DNA of 64,000 bases from Paenibacillus sp. SC116 (GCF_024733555.1 NZ_JANIOF010000006.1:186001-250000); one strand, 5' to 3'; positions 24,804 to 35,526 are shown, numbered from the stretch's first letter. A program made the numbers and translations. The notes: generated by a model not told the origin, from the sequence alone.

Positions 24804-25538
24804 ATGAAGGCATGGTATGAACAAAGTTTTGGTGAAGATTATTTGCTAGTATACAAGCATCGCGATATGCAGGGTGCTGTAGAGGAAGTTCAACGAATGG
24901 TAAGTTGGCTGGAACTCCCTACAGGCGCTCATATATTGGATTTGTGCTGTGGGATGGGGCGTCACTCGCTTGCACTCGCAGAAGCAGGTTATCAGGTAAC
25001 AGGGATGGATTTGTCAGAGGTACTGCTTCGTGAGGCACGTCTTCAGGACCAAGCAGAGCAAGTAGAGTTCGTTCACGGTGATATGCGGAAGCTGCCGTTT
25101 GAAAATACTTTTGATGCGGTTGTCAACGTATTTACCTCGTTTGGCTATTTCGAGCGAGATGAAGAGAACGGCCAAGTTATTGCAGAAGTAAGTCGAGTGC
25201 TTAAGCCAGATGCACCGTTTCTGATCGACTTTTTAAATCCTACCTATATAGAAAATCATCTAGTTGCGGAGTCCGAACGGGTGGATGAAGGCAATCGAAT
25301 CACGGAAACGCGCAAGATTGAGGATGGCTGTGTAAAGAAACACATCATGCTTACGCATTTGGACACGGGCGATATTCGTCATTATGATGAGCGGGTTAAG
25401 CTGTATGGAAGAGAGCCGTTTGAACAGATGTTCTCCGCAGCAGGATTGCAGCTGGATGCCGTATTTGGCGGTTACGACGGTGCGCCTTACGATTCAGAGA
25501 CATCAAAAAGATTGATCATGATTGGGCATAAACGTTAA
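24804..25538 (+). CDS. Class I SAM-dependent methyltransferase
   Basis: 244 residues. Motif I is ILDLCCGMGRHS, followed by VTGMDLSEVLL (motif Post I), VEFVHGDMRKLPF, and FDAVVNVFTSFGYF (motif IV). This is the cytosolic small-molecule methyltransferase fold of the methyltransf_25 type; the acceptor is unknown. Two in-frame ATGs exist; the second, 24804, lies 6 nt after GAGGTGA, while 24798 abuts it, so the second is chosen. It is monocistronic or loosely linked to the MBL hydrolase gene 97 bp downstream. Confidence 0.88.
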   Translation: MKAWYEQSFGEDYLLVYKHRDMQGAVEEVQRMVSWLELPTGAHILDLCCGMGRHSLALAEAGYQVTGMDLSEVLLREARLQDQAEQVEFVHGDMRKLPFENTFDAVVNVFTSFGYFERDEENGQVIAEVSRVLKPDAPFLIDFLNPTYIENHLVAESERVDEGNRITETRKIEDGCVKKHIMLTHLDTGDIRHYDERVKLYGREPFEQMFSAAGLQLDAVFGGYDGAPYDSETSKRLIMIGHKR

Positions 25539-25635
25539 TCCTTACTTACACTCACAAGCTCCATTATTTATGCATGTATACATCTGTTTAGAGGAATCCC
25601 TAGACTTTAACTAAAATAGAGAGGAAGTTGAGAGG

Positions 25636-26727
25636 ATGGCAGAGGCGAAGCGTTGGCAAGGTCAGGCTTTTGCTGAAGGTGAACATTGGAGCATTACCGT
25701 TTGGCAGGATGAGCATAAGCAATTGGAACCCATTTATCAGATTCGTATACCACTGCCTTTCTCGCTTCGGTGGGTGAATGCCTATGCGATGCGTGAATCG
25801 GATCATACAGGCTGGACCATTGTAGACCCTGGCTTGCGAACCCCACAGGCAGAGGCGGCTTGGCAAGAAGTGTTGGACAAGTTGTCTATACATACTGGTT
25901 CTCTGCGTCAAATTATTTTAACTCACTATCATCCTGATCATCTAGGTATGGCAGGGCTGCTGCAGCAGAAGCATGAAGTACCGGTCGTATTGTCCCGCAT
26001 CGGCTGGCAGCATGCTGTTATGCTATGGGGTGACGGTAATCAAATGGCACAACAGATGCAGCAGGTAATGCGTCTGCATGGTGCGCCTGAAGAGGTAATG
26101 GAGACGCTTGGGGAACATATGGATAGCTTTGAGGCCTGTGTAAGCCCGCTTCCAGAGGTGACATATATAAATGATGGAGATGAGCTTGTGTTTGGTGGGC
26201 GAACATGGACAGCTATTGAAACGCATGGTCATGCGCCTGGCCATATAAGCTTTTATCATAAAGAGCATGGTTTGCTTCTTGCAGGCGATCATGTGCTGCC
26301 ACAAATTACACCCAATGTAAGCTATATACCAGGCAGCGATCCGCAACCGTTGCAGTTGTATTTGGAAGGATTGAAAAAGCTGTCGGCGTTAGAGGTGGAA
26401 CTGGTATTGCCTGGGCACCGAAATCCATTTTATCAATATCGTTCGCGAATTGATTATTTACTTCAGCATCATGAAGAGCGTTTGGCTGAATGGCATGCAA
26501 TGCTTGTGCGTGAACCGATGACAGCGTATCAGTTATGTACGCGTATTTTTGGGAATATCGGACGGCTTACAGTACACCAATTCCGATTTGCGATGGGAGA
26601 GACACTATCTCATTTGATAGAGCTGGAACGTCGTGGGCAAGTCAATTGTGAGCAGTCTTTGGAGCAGGTTGGAGACGTCCGTGTGTGGAGTTCTTGTACA
26701 CAGCGAGCTGAGTGTACCATTAGCTAA
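25636..26727 (+). CDS. Metallo-beta-lactamase-fold hydrolase with C-terminal winged-helix extension
   Basis: 363 residues. The metal motif T-H97-Y-H99-P-D101-H102 is followed by HGHAPGHIS, GDHVLP and LVLPGHRNP, giving a complete binuclear site. The C-terminal ~80 residues (AYQLCTRIFG..LTVHQFRFAMGETLSHLIELERRG) resemble the winged-helix tail of the LACTB2/RNase-Z-like MBL subgroup, which contacts substrate. The physiological substrate (thioester, lactone or RNA) cannot be decided. GAGAGG precedes the ATG. A strong bidirectional terminator ends the unit. Confidence 0.87.
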   Translation: MAEAKRWQGQAFAEGEHWSITVWQDEHKQLEPIYQIRIPLPFSLRWVNAYAMRESDHTGWTIVDPGLRTPQAEAAWQEVLDKLSIHTGSLRQIILTHYHPDHLGMAGLLQQKHEVPVVLSRIGWQHAVMLWGDGNQMAQQMQQVMRLHGAPEEVMETLGEHMDSFEACVSPLPEVTYINDGDELVFGGRTWTAIETHGHAPGHISFYHKEHGLLLAGDHVLPQITPNVSYIPGSDPQPLQLYLEGLKKLSALEVELVLPGHRNPFYQYRSRIDYLLQHHEERLAEWHAMLVREPMTAYQLCTRIFGNIGRLTVHQFRFAMGETLSHLIELERRGQVNCEQSLEQVGDVRVWSSCTQRAECTIS

Positions 26728-26750
26728 TAAATGAACGATTCTAATGAAAC

Positions 26751-26804
26751 AACAAGGTTGTCCGTATGGCGCTCTTACCAGTGCCTCGGACAACCTTGTT
26801 TGAT
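26751..26804. terminator. Bidirectional terminator
   Basis: AACAAGGTTGTCCG (26751-26764) and CGGACAACCTTGTT (26787-26800) form a perfect 14-bp stem between the convergent MBL and yutG-like genes. Confidence 0.9.
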
Positions 26805-26854
26805 TTGCACGTATTTAATTTTAAATTAGTAAGCCATTCAGGGCTAAGTTGAAA

Positions 26855-27451
26855 TTAGCTCTCTAATTGTGCCTTTGCTGCAGCGGCTTGCTGCTCCGCT
26901 AATTGACGCATATGCTCCATATCTTCCTCGCGTTCTGCTTGCTTACGGTGTGCAATACGACTGCTTGCAGCAGCTGCTATTGCCCCGACAATATCATCCA
27001 AGAAGGTATGTATTTGTCCGTCACTTTTGTCGTTTAAGCGTTCGAGGACACCGGCTTTCATTTTATCTACATAACCGAAGTTCGTAAATCCGATACTTCC
27101 ATACACGTTAACGATAGAAAAAGCTAAAATTTCATCTACGCCGTACAAGCCCTCATCATTTTCCACCATCTCTTGCAGAGCGGGGATGAGTTTGCCTTCC
27201 TCAGCCATCATATCTAATTGGATACCTGTCAAAATAGCGTTTTGAACTTCACGTTTGCGAAGGACTTGATCCACACTATATTTGCAATAGTCCAATGTAA
27301 GCTCAGGGTAATACTTTTTTTGTAAGAACAAGACGAGCTCAGCAATATGTTCAAGCTCGATGCCTCGCTTCTTAAGTAAGTCTCTTGTCACCGATTCTAC
27401 CAATTCGCTATTCAAACTGTATGGCTTTTTTGCATTGTTTTCTGTGCTCAT
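26855..27451 (-). CDS. Phosphatidylglycerophosphatase A-like protein (YutG family)
   Basis: 198 residues. Contains YDLL-type helix RDLLKKRGIELEHIAELVLFLQ and the PgpA-like core GVDEILAFSIVNVYGSIGFTNFGYVDK and HTFLDDIVGAIAAAASSR, as in Bacillus YutG. Family members are annotated as phosphatidylglycerophosphatase A, but in YutG-type proteins the lipid role is not proven here. The C-terminus is an Ala/Gln/Glu-rich coiled coil. The frame opens at GTG 27460 inside the ribosome binding site GAGGTGA; ATG 27451 lies 5 nt after it and is chosen. Divergent from gerM. Confidence 0.85.
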   Translation of the reverse strand: MSTENNAKKPYSLNSELVESVTRDLLKKRGIELEHIAELVLFLQKKYYPELTLDYCKYSVDQVLRKREVQNAILTGIQLDMMAEEGKLIPALQEMVENDEGLYGVDEILAFSIVNVYGSIGFTNFGYVDKMKAGVLERLNDKSDGQIHTFLDDIVGAIAAAASSRIAHRKQAEREEDMEHMRQLAEQQAAAAKAQLES

Positions 27452-27641
27452 GTAAGTCACCTCATTATATGTTCTTTCATGTATTACCGATTTATCCTAC
27501 AAGTTAAGCATGCATCTTTCCAACAAAAATTGCAAATCTGGTCATGTTCCTGCCTGCTTGTTCGTATATATAGGACAAATAGGTGCGTTGACTGGCTGTT
27601 GGTCTTCCGCATCACTACAGGTCAAGGAGGAATATATAATA

Positions 27642-28733
27642 ATGAATCATGAATCTACTCCTGTATCTTCACGCTCCCGTCTGTCACGTCTTGGAATGTT
27701 GGCTGGTATATTAACTGTGACCGTTGGCTTGACTGCATGCGGTGGCGAAAGTGCTATCGACGCTCCTCCATTGGATGTGGAAATGCAAATGCTTCAGCAA
27801 ATTGAAAACAATGCGAGCGGTGTACAAGGGACAAGCCTCCAAATCGGAGATGAACAAGCGAAGCCTAATATGACCGTGTATGCACGCGATCGATATGGAT
27901 ATTTAGCTCCTATCGGGTATAAATGGGAAGCGAAGAGCAGTGATGAGCTGGGCAAGGCGGCGCTGGAACTTCTTGTTGAAGGTGGGGCTCATGCGGCGAA
28001 GCTACCTGCGGATTTTAAGGCGACAATCCCAAAAGGAACAAAAGTGACACAGTTGTCCATTAAGCCTGAGCAGCAGCTTGCTATTGTAGAATTTTCTGAT
28101 GAGTTCCATCAGTACAAGGTAGAAGATGAGCGTAAAGTACTTGAGTCCATCGTTTGGACGCTAACTTCACTGACTGATGTGAAGCATGTCCAGTTATGGA
28201 TGAATGGGCAGCGCCTAACGGCAATGCCAGTAGGTGATACACCGATTGATGGCCGTTTATCACGGAACTTCGGCATTAATTTAGAAAGAGCGGACGGAGT
28301 AAGTGATATGTACTCCACGCCAGTTACATTATACTTCACTGCTCTTACTGAGAAGGGGAAAGCATATTATGTTCCGATTACAAGGTTGATTGCACCATCT
28401 AATGATCCTTTGACAGCAACACTAGAGCAGATGGTGGCAGGCCCGCTTAATCCTAATCAATTGTCACGGGTGCTGACTGAAGAGACGAAGATCGGAAAGA
28501 TTGAGCATAAAGGTGATCTCGTGACAATCAACTTGGAAGATACGATGTTTGAGCAAGGTGACAAGGTTCCGTCTGAATTGATTAAAGCAGTTGTATTATC
28601 GTTGACGGAGCGTCCTGACATTGGTAAAGTTCAAGTGCTTGTGAACGGAGTTAAGGATATTAAAGGCACAGATAACAAAAACTACTCCGAGCCAGTATCG
28701 CGTGTAGAAGTGGTTCCTGTCTGGAAAGGCTAG
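27642..28733 (+). CDS. gerM: GerM-type spore germination lipoprotein
   Basis: A 363-residue lipoprotein with signal peptide and lipobox LTAC (Cys33). Two GerMN domains follow, each with the AALELLVEGG / ATLEQMVAGPL helix, a VTINLEDTMF-like strand and a TLTSLTDVKHVQLWMNGQ / SLTERPDIGKVQVLVNGV unit. GerM is a sporulation/germination protein linked in Bacillus to the SpoIIQ-SpoIIIAH channel. The frame extends to 27510 but ATG 27642, with AAGGAGG 11 nt upstream, opens the signal peptide. The order gerM-rph-rdgB matches Bacillus subtilis, supporting the name. Confidence 0.93.
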   Translation: MNHESTPVSSRSRLSRLGMLAGILTVTVGLTACGGESAIDAPPLDVEMQMLQQIENNASGVQGTSLQIGDEQAKPNMTVYARDRYGYLAPIGYKWEAKSSDELGKAALELLVEGGAHAAKLPADFKATIPKGTKVTQLSIKPEQQLAIVEFSDEFHQYKVEDERKVLESIVWTLTSLTDVKHVQLWMNGQRLTAMPVGDTPIDGRLSRNFGINLERADGVSDMYSTPVTLYFTALTEKGKAYYVPITRLIAPSNDPLTATLEQMVAGPLNPNQLSRVLTEETKIGKIEHKGDLVTINLEDTMFEQGDKVPSELIKAVVLSLTERPDIGKVQVLVNGVKDIKGTDNKNYSEPVSRVEVVPVWKG

Positions 28734-28868
28734 TGTGGGACTGTCGGCTGTAGCGGGCTGAGGCTTGATTTTTGGAATGCCAAAGATGCTTTTCATCCGT
28801 GACTTTGTTAAAATAGGAATGTTCTAACTAAATGGTGGTCATGTTGAAGTAATGTAGGAGGCACAACA

Positions 28869-29630
28869 ATGAGAAGCAACGGACGAAAGGCGGATGAGCT
28901 CCGCCCGATTACAATTCGTACGAATACGAATAAATATGCGGAAGGATCGGTGTTCATTGAAGTAGGCGACACGAAAGTTTTGTGTACGGCAACGGTTGAT
29001 GAACGCGTTCCTCCCTTTCTTAAAGGACAAGGAAAAGGCTGGGTTACAGCTGAATATTCAATGCTGCCGCGCGCTACACAAACGAGAAATCAGCGTGAAG
29101 CCAATCGAGGTAAATTAACGGGGCGTACAATGGAAATTCAACGTCTAATCGGTCGTGCATTGCGTTCGGTAGTAGATTTGCATGCACTGGGTGAGCGTAC
29201 CGTTACGTTGGACTGTGATGTCATCCAAGCGGATGGTGGAACACGTACGACATCGATAACAGGTGCTTTTGTAGCAATGGCTATCGCGCTTAACAAAGTA
29301 GCTGAGCAGCATTCGTTGAAGAAGTTCCCTATTACAGATTTCCTCGCATCGGTTAGCGTTGGTGTTGTCGAGGAAAAGGCTGTATTGGATTTGAACTATG
29401 ATGAGGATTCCACAGCGAAAGTCGATATGAACGTTGTGATGACGGGAAGCGGCAAATTCGTAGAGGTTCAAGGAACGGGTGAAGAAAGCCCATTTTCACG
29501 TGAAGAGCTGAATGAGCTGCTTGCGTTGGGTGAGAAAGGGGTTCTCGACATGATCGGGCACCAGAAAGAAGCGCTTGGAGCGATTGCAGACAAGATTTTG
29601 CCTGCAGCAGCTTCCAACAAGGAGGCATAA
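28869..29630 (+). CDS. rph: Ribonuclease PH
   Basis: A phosphorolytic 3' exoribonuclease that trims tRNA precursors and forms a hexameric ring. The 253-residue protein opens [15 protein letters not shown] and has [16 protein letters not shown], the conserved RIGRALR-like segment [34 protein letters not shown], and [17 protein letters not shown] with the metal-binding Asp residues. AGGAGG lies 8 nt before the ATG. The stop is 4 bp before the rdgB start, so the two are coupled. Confidence 0.97.
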   Translation: MRSNGRKADELRPITIRTNTNKYAEGSVFIEVGDTKVLCTATVDERVPPFLKGQGKGWVTAEYSMLPRATQTRNQREANRGKLTGRTMEIQRLIGRALRSVVDLHALGERTVTLDCDVIQADGGTRTTSITGAFVAMAIALNKVAEQHSLKKFPITDFLASVSVGVVEEKAVLDLNYDEDSTAKVDMNVVMTGSGKFVEVQGTGEESPFSREELNELLALGEKGVLDMIGHQKEALGAIADKILPAAASNKEA

Positions 29631-29634
29631 GCTA

Positions 29635-30291
29635 ATGCCTGTCGTGGGAGATACAATCCTTGTTGCAACACGAAATGCCGGAAAAGTGCGTGAGTTTACG
29701 CTTGCGTTTAGCGCGCTTGGCCTTCAAGTGAAGAGCTTAGCAGACTATCCTCTGATTCCTGATGTAGACGAAGACGGTGAAACTTTTCTTGAAAATGCGT
29801 TCAAGAAAGCGATGACTGTTGCTGAGGCACTTCGAATTCCTGTGCTGGCAGACGATTCAGGACTTGCTGTTGAGCGTTTAAATGGTGAGCCAGGTGTATA
29901 CTCGGCCCGCTACGCAGGCGAGCATGGCAACGATGAAGCGAACAATGCCCGCCTAATCGATAATTTGACAGCATTAAAGGCTGATAGCGAGCAATATATG
30001 CTGGCGGATGGGGAAGAAGCTGTAGGACTTAGTTCCGCGCAATTTGTGTGCGCGTTAGTGCTGTATGATCCGAACACGAAGCAATCCTACGAAGCAGTTG
30101 GAACCTGTGATGGTGTCATCGTTGAACAGGCGCGTGGAAACTATGGGTTCGGTTATGATCCACATTTCTACGTTCCATCTTATGAGCGGACGATGGCAGA
30201 GCTGGCTCCAGAGGAAAAACAACGCATAAGCCATCGAGGTGAAGCGTTGCGCCTATTGATGCAGCGTATATCACTTGGTGTAGGACATTAA
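29635..30291 (+). CDS. rdgB: RdgB/HAM1-type non-canonical purine NTP pyrophosphatase
   Basis: Hydrolyses dITP, XTP and similar nucleotides to monophosphates, keeping them out of DNA and RNA. 218 residues with the family motifs LVATRNAGKVREF (substrate-binding Thr/Arg/Asn/Lys), DGETFLENAFKKA, VLADDSGLAVERLNGEPGVY, and GFGYDPHFYVPSYERTMAEL, ending RISHRGEALR. The frame reaches 29575 within rph; ATG 29635 with AAGGAGG 8 nt upstream is the true start. It has a short inserted region near residues 115-135 (DSEQYMLADGEEAVGLSSAQ). A terminator follows about 100 bp later. Confidence 0.95.
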   Translation: MPVVGDTILVATRNAGKVREFTLAFSALGLQVKSLADYPLIPDVDEDGETFLENAFKKAMTVAEALRIPVLADDSGLAVERLNGEPGVYSARYAGEHGNDEANNARLIDNLTALKADSEQYMLADGEEAVGLSSAQFVCALVLYDPNTKQSYEAVGTCDGVIVEQARGNYGFGYDPHFYVPSYERTMAELAPEEKQRISHRGEALRLLMQRISLGVGH

Positions 30292-30387
30292 TCTTTTCTT
30301 TAATGCCGATAATTCCGAGTGAAAAAGTATAAAATATTCCTTTATCCTATAGACATCTGAACGGTCTTCCGATAAGGTAGTATACAT

Positions 30388-30430
30388 AAAGGCACCTTTG
30401 CAGCGTATATGTGTAAAGGTGCCTTTCTTC
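30388..30430 (+). terminator. Rho-independent terminator after rdgB
   Basis: AAAGGCACCTTT (30388-30399) pairs with AAAGGTGCCTTT (30415-30426) and is followed by CTTC. It lies 46 nt before the metY start, so it might also act as a leader attenuator; no S-box core was found. Confidence 0.7.
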
Positions 30431-30442
30431 ACATCAATATAA

Positions 30443-31777
<1,335 letters not shown>

Positions 31778-31800
31778 TTCATTGTTATAAAAAATGAAAG

Positions 31801-31849
31801 AGCCGCTTTCCCCGCAGGAGTTGCCTGCTAAAGGAAAAGCGGCTTTTTT
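31801..31849. terminator. Bidirectional terminator
   Basis: AGCCGCTTT (31801-31809) pairs with AAAGCGGCT (31836-31844), with CC/GG extension and TTTTTT; it lies between the convergent metY and asparagine synthase genes. Confidence 0.88.
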
Positions 31850-31851
31850 GA

Positions 31852-33705
31852 CTAGAATCGAACTTGGACCTGATAAGTTCTCATCCAATAATCGATTTGC
31901 AGCAGATAAGCGAATAGTTGTGGTCCAGACATCAGCTGACCGAACCAAGGCAGGTTGGAGCTGGCTTCTTCTGAAGCAGCGATGCTGCGAATGCGATCAG
32001 CTTGAATGAACGTATGGAGAGGAGAGCTCGGATCGTCCAATCGTTCCAATACTTGTTTACGAACGGCATTGAGATAGCTTGGATTGTGCGTTTTTGGATA
32101 AGGACTTTTTTTGCGATATAAAACGTCATGTGGGAGGAGCCCTTCCAATGCTTTACGAAGCAGTCCTTTTTCCCGATGGCCATGTGTTTTAATGGACCAT
32201 GGCACATTAAATGCATACTGCACTAAGCGATGGTCGGTATAAGGAACACGCACTTCAAGCCCAACACCCATGCTCATTCTGTCTTTACGATCAAGCAAAG
32301 TAGGCATAAATCTTGTGATGTTCAAATAAGACATTTTTCTCATGCGACTAGCTGCTTCATCTTCCCTGTTAAGTAGGGGTACTTCTGCAACAGCTTGGGC
32401 ATAACGGTCAGCTGCGTACTGTTCTCCCTTTATCGCCTCAGCAATTTCTGGCTTTAGTAAGCTGTTTCTGAGGGGCACGGATAAGGCCCATGGGAAGGTG
32501 GAGGCAGATAATGCTTCTTCTCTATGGAACCAAGGATAACCTCCGAACACTTCATCAGCGGCTTCTCCTGATAAAGCGACCGTGGCGTGTTTTTTTATTT
32601 CACGGCAAAATAAATACAGCGATCCGTCAATGTCCGTCATTCCGGGCAAATCTCGGACATGAACGGCTGTTGTCAAAGACTCGACTAATTCAGGGGTATC
32701 AAATTTAATATAATGATGTTTCGTTTGCAGCTCTTCCACCATCCGTTGAATCCAAGGCTCATCCGCATTGGGTTGGAAGCTATGTGCTTTGAAATGTTTA
32801 TCGTTGTCCACGTAATCGACGGAGAAGGTGTTTACCTGACCCAATCCATTCCGCTTGTAATGCATGGCAGTCAGTGCAGTTAATGCGCTGGAATCAAGAC
32901 CTCCAGACAGCAAGGTACAGACGGGAACATCAGATACAAGTTGGCGTTCTACTGTATCCAGTAATAGTTCTCTAACATGTTGGGCCGTCTGCTCTTCATT
33001 ATGTTCGTGTTCATAGCTTTCAAGCTGCCAATAGGTGGATGAACGGCTGCCGTTGCGATCGTAGGTCAGTGTCCTGCCAGGTCTTACTTCCCGCAGTTGC
33101 TTGTATATGCCATGTCCAGGGGTGCGGGCAGGACCAACTATAAAGATTTCTGCAACCCCTTCTGAATCGATAATTGGTGATATGTTAGGATGTTTCAGCA
33201 ATGCTTTAGGCTCAGAGCCAAAAGCAAACCAGCCTTCCCCTTCTGCATAAAAAAGAGGCTTAACTCCAAGCCGATCACGAGCCATAAATAGTTTCTGCTC
33301 GGCTTCTTCCCACACGGCGAATGCGAAAATGCCGTTTAATCGTTCCACACAGGCTTGCTTCCACTCGATGTATGCGATCAAAAGTACCTCTGTATCGCAA
33401 TGGGTGCGGAACTTGTAACCTTTATGAAGCAGATCCTCCCTCAATTCACCTGCGTTGTAAAGTTCACCATTGTACGCAATTGCATAAGTGCTGCTTTCGT
33501 GATGAATGACCATAGGCTGAGCGCCATTCGTCGGATCAATGACAGCTAGTCTGCGATGGCCGAGTGCACATGACCCTGTAAACCAAGTTCCTTTTGCATC
33601 TGGTCCCCTTGCTGTCAATGTTTCCGTCATTTGCTCAACGATGGCTGTATTATGGTTCGAGGTGAGGTCGCGGTTCCAATCGATCCATCCTGTTATTCCA
33701 CACAT
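31852..33705 (-). CDS. asnO: Glutamine-hydrolysing asparagine synthase, AsnO-like
   Basis: Makes asparagine from aspartate, glutamine and ATP. 617 residues. Starts MCGITGWIDW, so Cys2 becomes the N-terminal nucleophile of the glutaminase domain (RGPDAKG, HRRLAVID, YNGELYN); the synthetase domain has the ATP loop SGGLDSSA beginning near Ser267, and SGEAADEVFGGYPW. The long form and the MCGITGWIDW start resemble Bacillus subtilis AsnO, which acts in sporulation, rather than AsnB or AsnH; assignment to AsnO is by resemblance. The stop lies next to a shared terminator, and the upstream 140 bp show no certain sporulation promoter. Confidence 0.9.
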   Translation of the reverse strand: MCGITGWIDWNRDLTSNHNTAIVEQMTETLTARGPDAKGTWFTGSCALGHRRLAVIDPTNGAQPMVIHHESSTYAIAYNGELYNAGELREDLLHKGYKFRTHCDTEVLLIAYIEWKQACVERLNGIFAFAVWEEAEQKLFMARDRLGVKPLFYAEGEGWFAFGSEPKALLKHPNISPIIDSEGVAEIFIVGPARTPGHGIYKQLREVRPGRTLTYDRNGSRSSTYWQLESYEHEHNEEQTAQHVRELLLDTVERQLVSDVPVCTLLSGGLDSSALTALTAMHYKRNGLGQVNTFSVDYVDNDKHFKAHSFQPNADEPWIQRMVEELQTKHHYIKFDTPELVESLTTAVHVRDLPGMTDIDGSLYLFCREIKKHATVALSGEAADEVFGGYPWFHREEALSASTFPWALSVPLRNSLLKPEIAEAIKGEQYAADRYAQAVAEVPLLNREDEAASRMRKMSYLNITRFMPTLLDRKDRMSMGVGLEVRVPYTDHRLVQYAFNVPWSIKTHGHREKGLLRKALEGLLPHDVLYRKKSPYPKTHNPSYLNAVRKQVLERLDDPSSPLHTFIQADRIRSIAASEEASSNLPWFGQLMSGPQLFAYLLQIDYWMRTYQVQVRF

Positions 33706-33848
33706 ACGTTGTTCATCCTCTCTGCTCCGATACTACCGAGAAGACCGATGACCGAGCTGTCTATAAATCAAGATAATATCATGGGTATGCAGGAACCGGG
33801 ATAAGATGTATGTCCATCAGGGGAAGCTAACAAAAAAGGAGGGGTGAT

Positions 33849-34148
33849 GTGAGTCGTCATACGTATTATGTTTCGGTTCATGCGCGAACCGTGCTCCCTT
33901 ATTCCACACAAGGCGATGAGTGGACCATTCATGCTACAGAGGATGAAGCGGCAGCACTTCTGGGTCAATTCTCCAAGCTGGAAGAGGCAGAGACAGAGGC
34001 GCTATACCGTGGGTTTAACCCGGTCATCGATGTGCCTGAAGTGGAACTTAATGCTCGCAGTCAACAGGTTGTTGATGATATCTACAACATCATAGCCAAG
34101 CTAGGGACGTCAGCGACGAAGCAAACTCTGTCCCAAATACGGGATTGA
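33849..34148 (+). CDS. Unknown 99-residue protein
   Basis: Not recognised by name. Begins MSRHTYYVSVHARTVLPYST with a GDEWTIHATEDEAAALLGQF segment, then an acidic helix and a C-terminal helix rich in Val/Asp/Ile (QQVVDDIYNIIAKLGTSATK). No membrane segment or cysteine. The start is GTG 33849 behind AGGAGGGG. It is followed after 18 bp by a second unknown gene in the same direction and then a 48-residue gene, a probable three-gene unit. Confidence 0.7.
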   Translation: MSRHTYYVSVHARTVLPYSTQGDEWTIHATEDEAAALLGQFSKLEEAETEALYRGFNPVIDVPEVELNARSQQVVDDIYNIIAKLGTSATKQTLSQIRD

Positions 34149-34166
34149 GGAAGGGGGAGAATAGCG

Positions 34167-34514
34167 GTGATTGATATTCAACAAGCTCATTTTAAAAAAA
34201 CGACAACAGTCGACGGGAAATTATGCGCAGAAGTAGAAATCATTCCTTTTGGCCGAACAGGGAATTTGCTTGCTTATGTAACTGCGATTCCACATGGTGG
34301 CTACGAAATTGTTAGGGTGTTGCAGGCTCATGCAGGTGGAGATGCTGCTCAAGTGGTACCTGATGTTCATCAAGCGCTGGAGTCAGTGGCAGAAGAAGAA
34401 TTTAGCGATGATAGCTTTGGGTGCGACTGGAAGGCGAAAGCGCATTTCCTTGATAATTTATTAGCTTGCTCTGAAGTGCGTTCCCAACTTGATTCTCTTA
34501 CCGAGCAGTCATAG
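34167..34514 (+). CDS. Unknown 115-residue protein
   Basis: Not recognised. MIDIQQAHFKKTTTVDGKLC is followed by AEVEIIPFGRTGNLLAYVTAIPHGGYEIVRVLQ, which suggests a small alpha/beta fold, and an acidic middle (VAEEEFSDDSFGCDWKAKAH). GTG 34167 lies 6 nt after AGGAAGGGGGAG. It is the second gene of a three-gene unit with no assigned role. Two Cys (near residues 20 and 86) and the acidic patch are the only notable features. Confidence 0.68.
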   Translation: MIDIQQAHFKKTTTVDGKLCAEVEIIPFGRTGNLLAYVTAIPHGGYEIVRVLQAHAGGDAAQVVPDVHQALESVAEEEFSDDSFGCDWKAKAHFLDNLLACSEVRSQLDSLTEQS

Positions 34515-34550
34515 CAGTCATGATTATACCCATAACAGGAGGCGTAAAAT

Positions 34551-34697
34551 ATGACAGAATCATTCAAAGACACCAAAGGAAATAAATACGCTCATCAACA
34601 AAATCATGCTCATGATGTCATTATGAAAAATGTAAAGCATCCTGCGCAAAAAAATCCATGGGATGGCAGCAAACGGGATAGCAGTAAAAAAGGATAG
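34551..34697 (+). CDS. Small hydrophilic protein (48 residues)
   Basis: MTESFKDTKGNKYAHQQNHA... a His/Lys/Asn-rich, charge-dense protein with no hydrophobic core, ending DSSKKG. AGGAGG lies 9 nt before the ATG, which is the main support. It could be a small spore protein of the SASP-like disordered kind, but it has no family signature. It follows the 115-residue gene by 36 bp and a terminator lies 28 bp after the stop. Confidence 0.6.
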   Translation: MTESFKDTKGNKYAHQQNHAHDVIMKNVKHPAQKNPWDGSKRDSSKKG

Positions 34698-34724
34698 CCT
34701 AAGAAGAAAACCAATTTGTTAGAG

Positions 34725-34779
34725 GCAACAGGCGAAGCGTTGTGTTCATGAAAGAGGCAGCGCCCGCCTGTTGCTTTTT
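34725..34779 (+). terminator. Rho-independent terminator
   Basis: GCAACAGGCG (34725-34734) pairs perfectly with CGCCTGTTGC (34765-34774), then TTTTT. Confidence 0.85.
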
Positions 34780-34795
34780 CATGCGAAACCAAACA

Positions 34796-35092
34796 TTAAT
34801 TTGCTTCTCGAAGAACTTTGATTCCCATAATGATGTTCCAGACAAATATAAAGAATGACAAAATAGCAGCTAGAAGAGTAAAGCCGAAGCTAATAACAAA
34901 TTCTCCGCTGAACAGGGAGATGAATACGAATACGATAAAGACGAAAGGCAGCAGCTGAGAAATCAAAGCGTAGCTTGCGTGCTTGCGGGTATAGCCGTGA
35001 TCAGCGGTGAACAGCACGACCAGCGGAAGCAGCACCCCTGCGAAAAAAATGCTGAAGTAACATAAGGCAGCAAGCAAATGTTTCGAAGACAA
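34796..35092 (-). CDS. Small membrane protein, DUF4870-like
   Basis: About 98 residues with three hydrophobic segments: LLAALCYFSIFFAGVLLPLV, then SYALISQLLPFVFIVFVFIS, then FGFTLLAAILSFFIFVWNII, with the HGYTRKHASYAL loop between the first two, as in DUF4870/YtxM-like membrane proteins of unknown role. TTG 35092 begins MSSKHLL and sits about 9 nt after AAAGAGG; the frame also opens at GTG 35101 overlapping that sequence. Convergent with the small unknown genes. Confidence 0.7.
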   Translation of the reverse strand: MSSKHLLAALCYFSIFFAGVLLPLVVLFTADHGYTRKHASYALISQLLPFVFIVFVFISLFSGEFVISFGFTLLAAILSFFIFVWNIIMGIKVLREAN

Positions 35093-35350
35093 AAGGATCA
35101 CCTCTTTAGTTATTCTAAAGTAGCATATGCGAAATAGGATGGTTTATTTTCTAGAGTTTACCCATTTTGGAGAGGTTGTAACAAAAGTAGAAGCATGAAA
35201 GTATCGGTATTGTAGAAGAGCTTGTATGGATAAATTGATAATTATTTTGCAGTTATACATAACAATCTGGTGAAAGTTAGGTGCTTTTAAATTCGTTTTT
35301 TCTGATACAACTCGTTTAATTCAGCGATCTTCGGGGTAATGTATAAACAT

Positions 35351-35394
35351 AAAAACCCCCAGGAACCTTGTTGCACAAAGGTTTCTAGGGGTTT
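35351..35394 (-). terminator. Terminator of tRNA-Arg (minus strand)
   Basis: On the minus strand AAACCCCTAGAAACCTT pairs, with one mismatch, with AAGGTTCCTGGGGGTTT, then TTTTA. It lies 36 bp past the tRNA 3' end. The rest of 35102-35429 holds no gene. Confidence 0.85.
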
Positions 35395-35429
35395 GATGTA
35401 TGGTTAAATATCGATTAAAATTAAATAAC

Positions 35430-35506
<77 letters not shown>

Positions 35507-35526
35507 AAATAATAACAACATGACTG

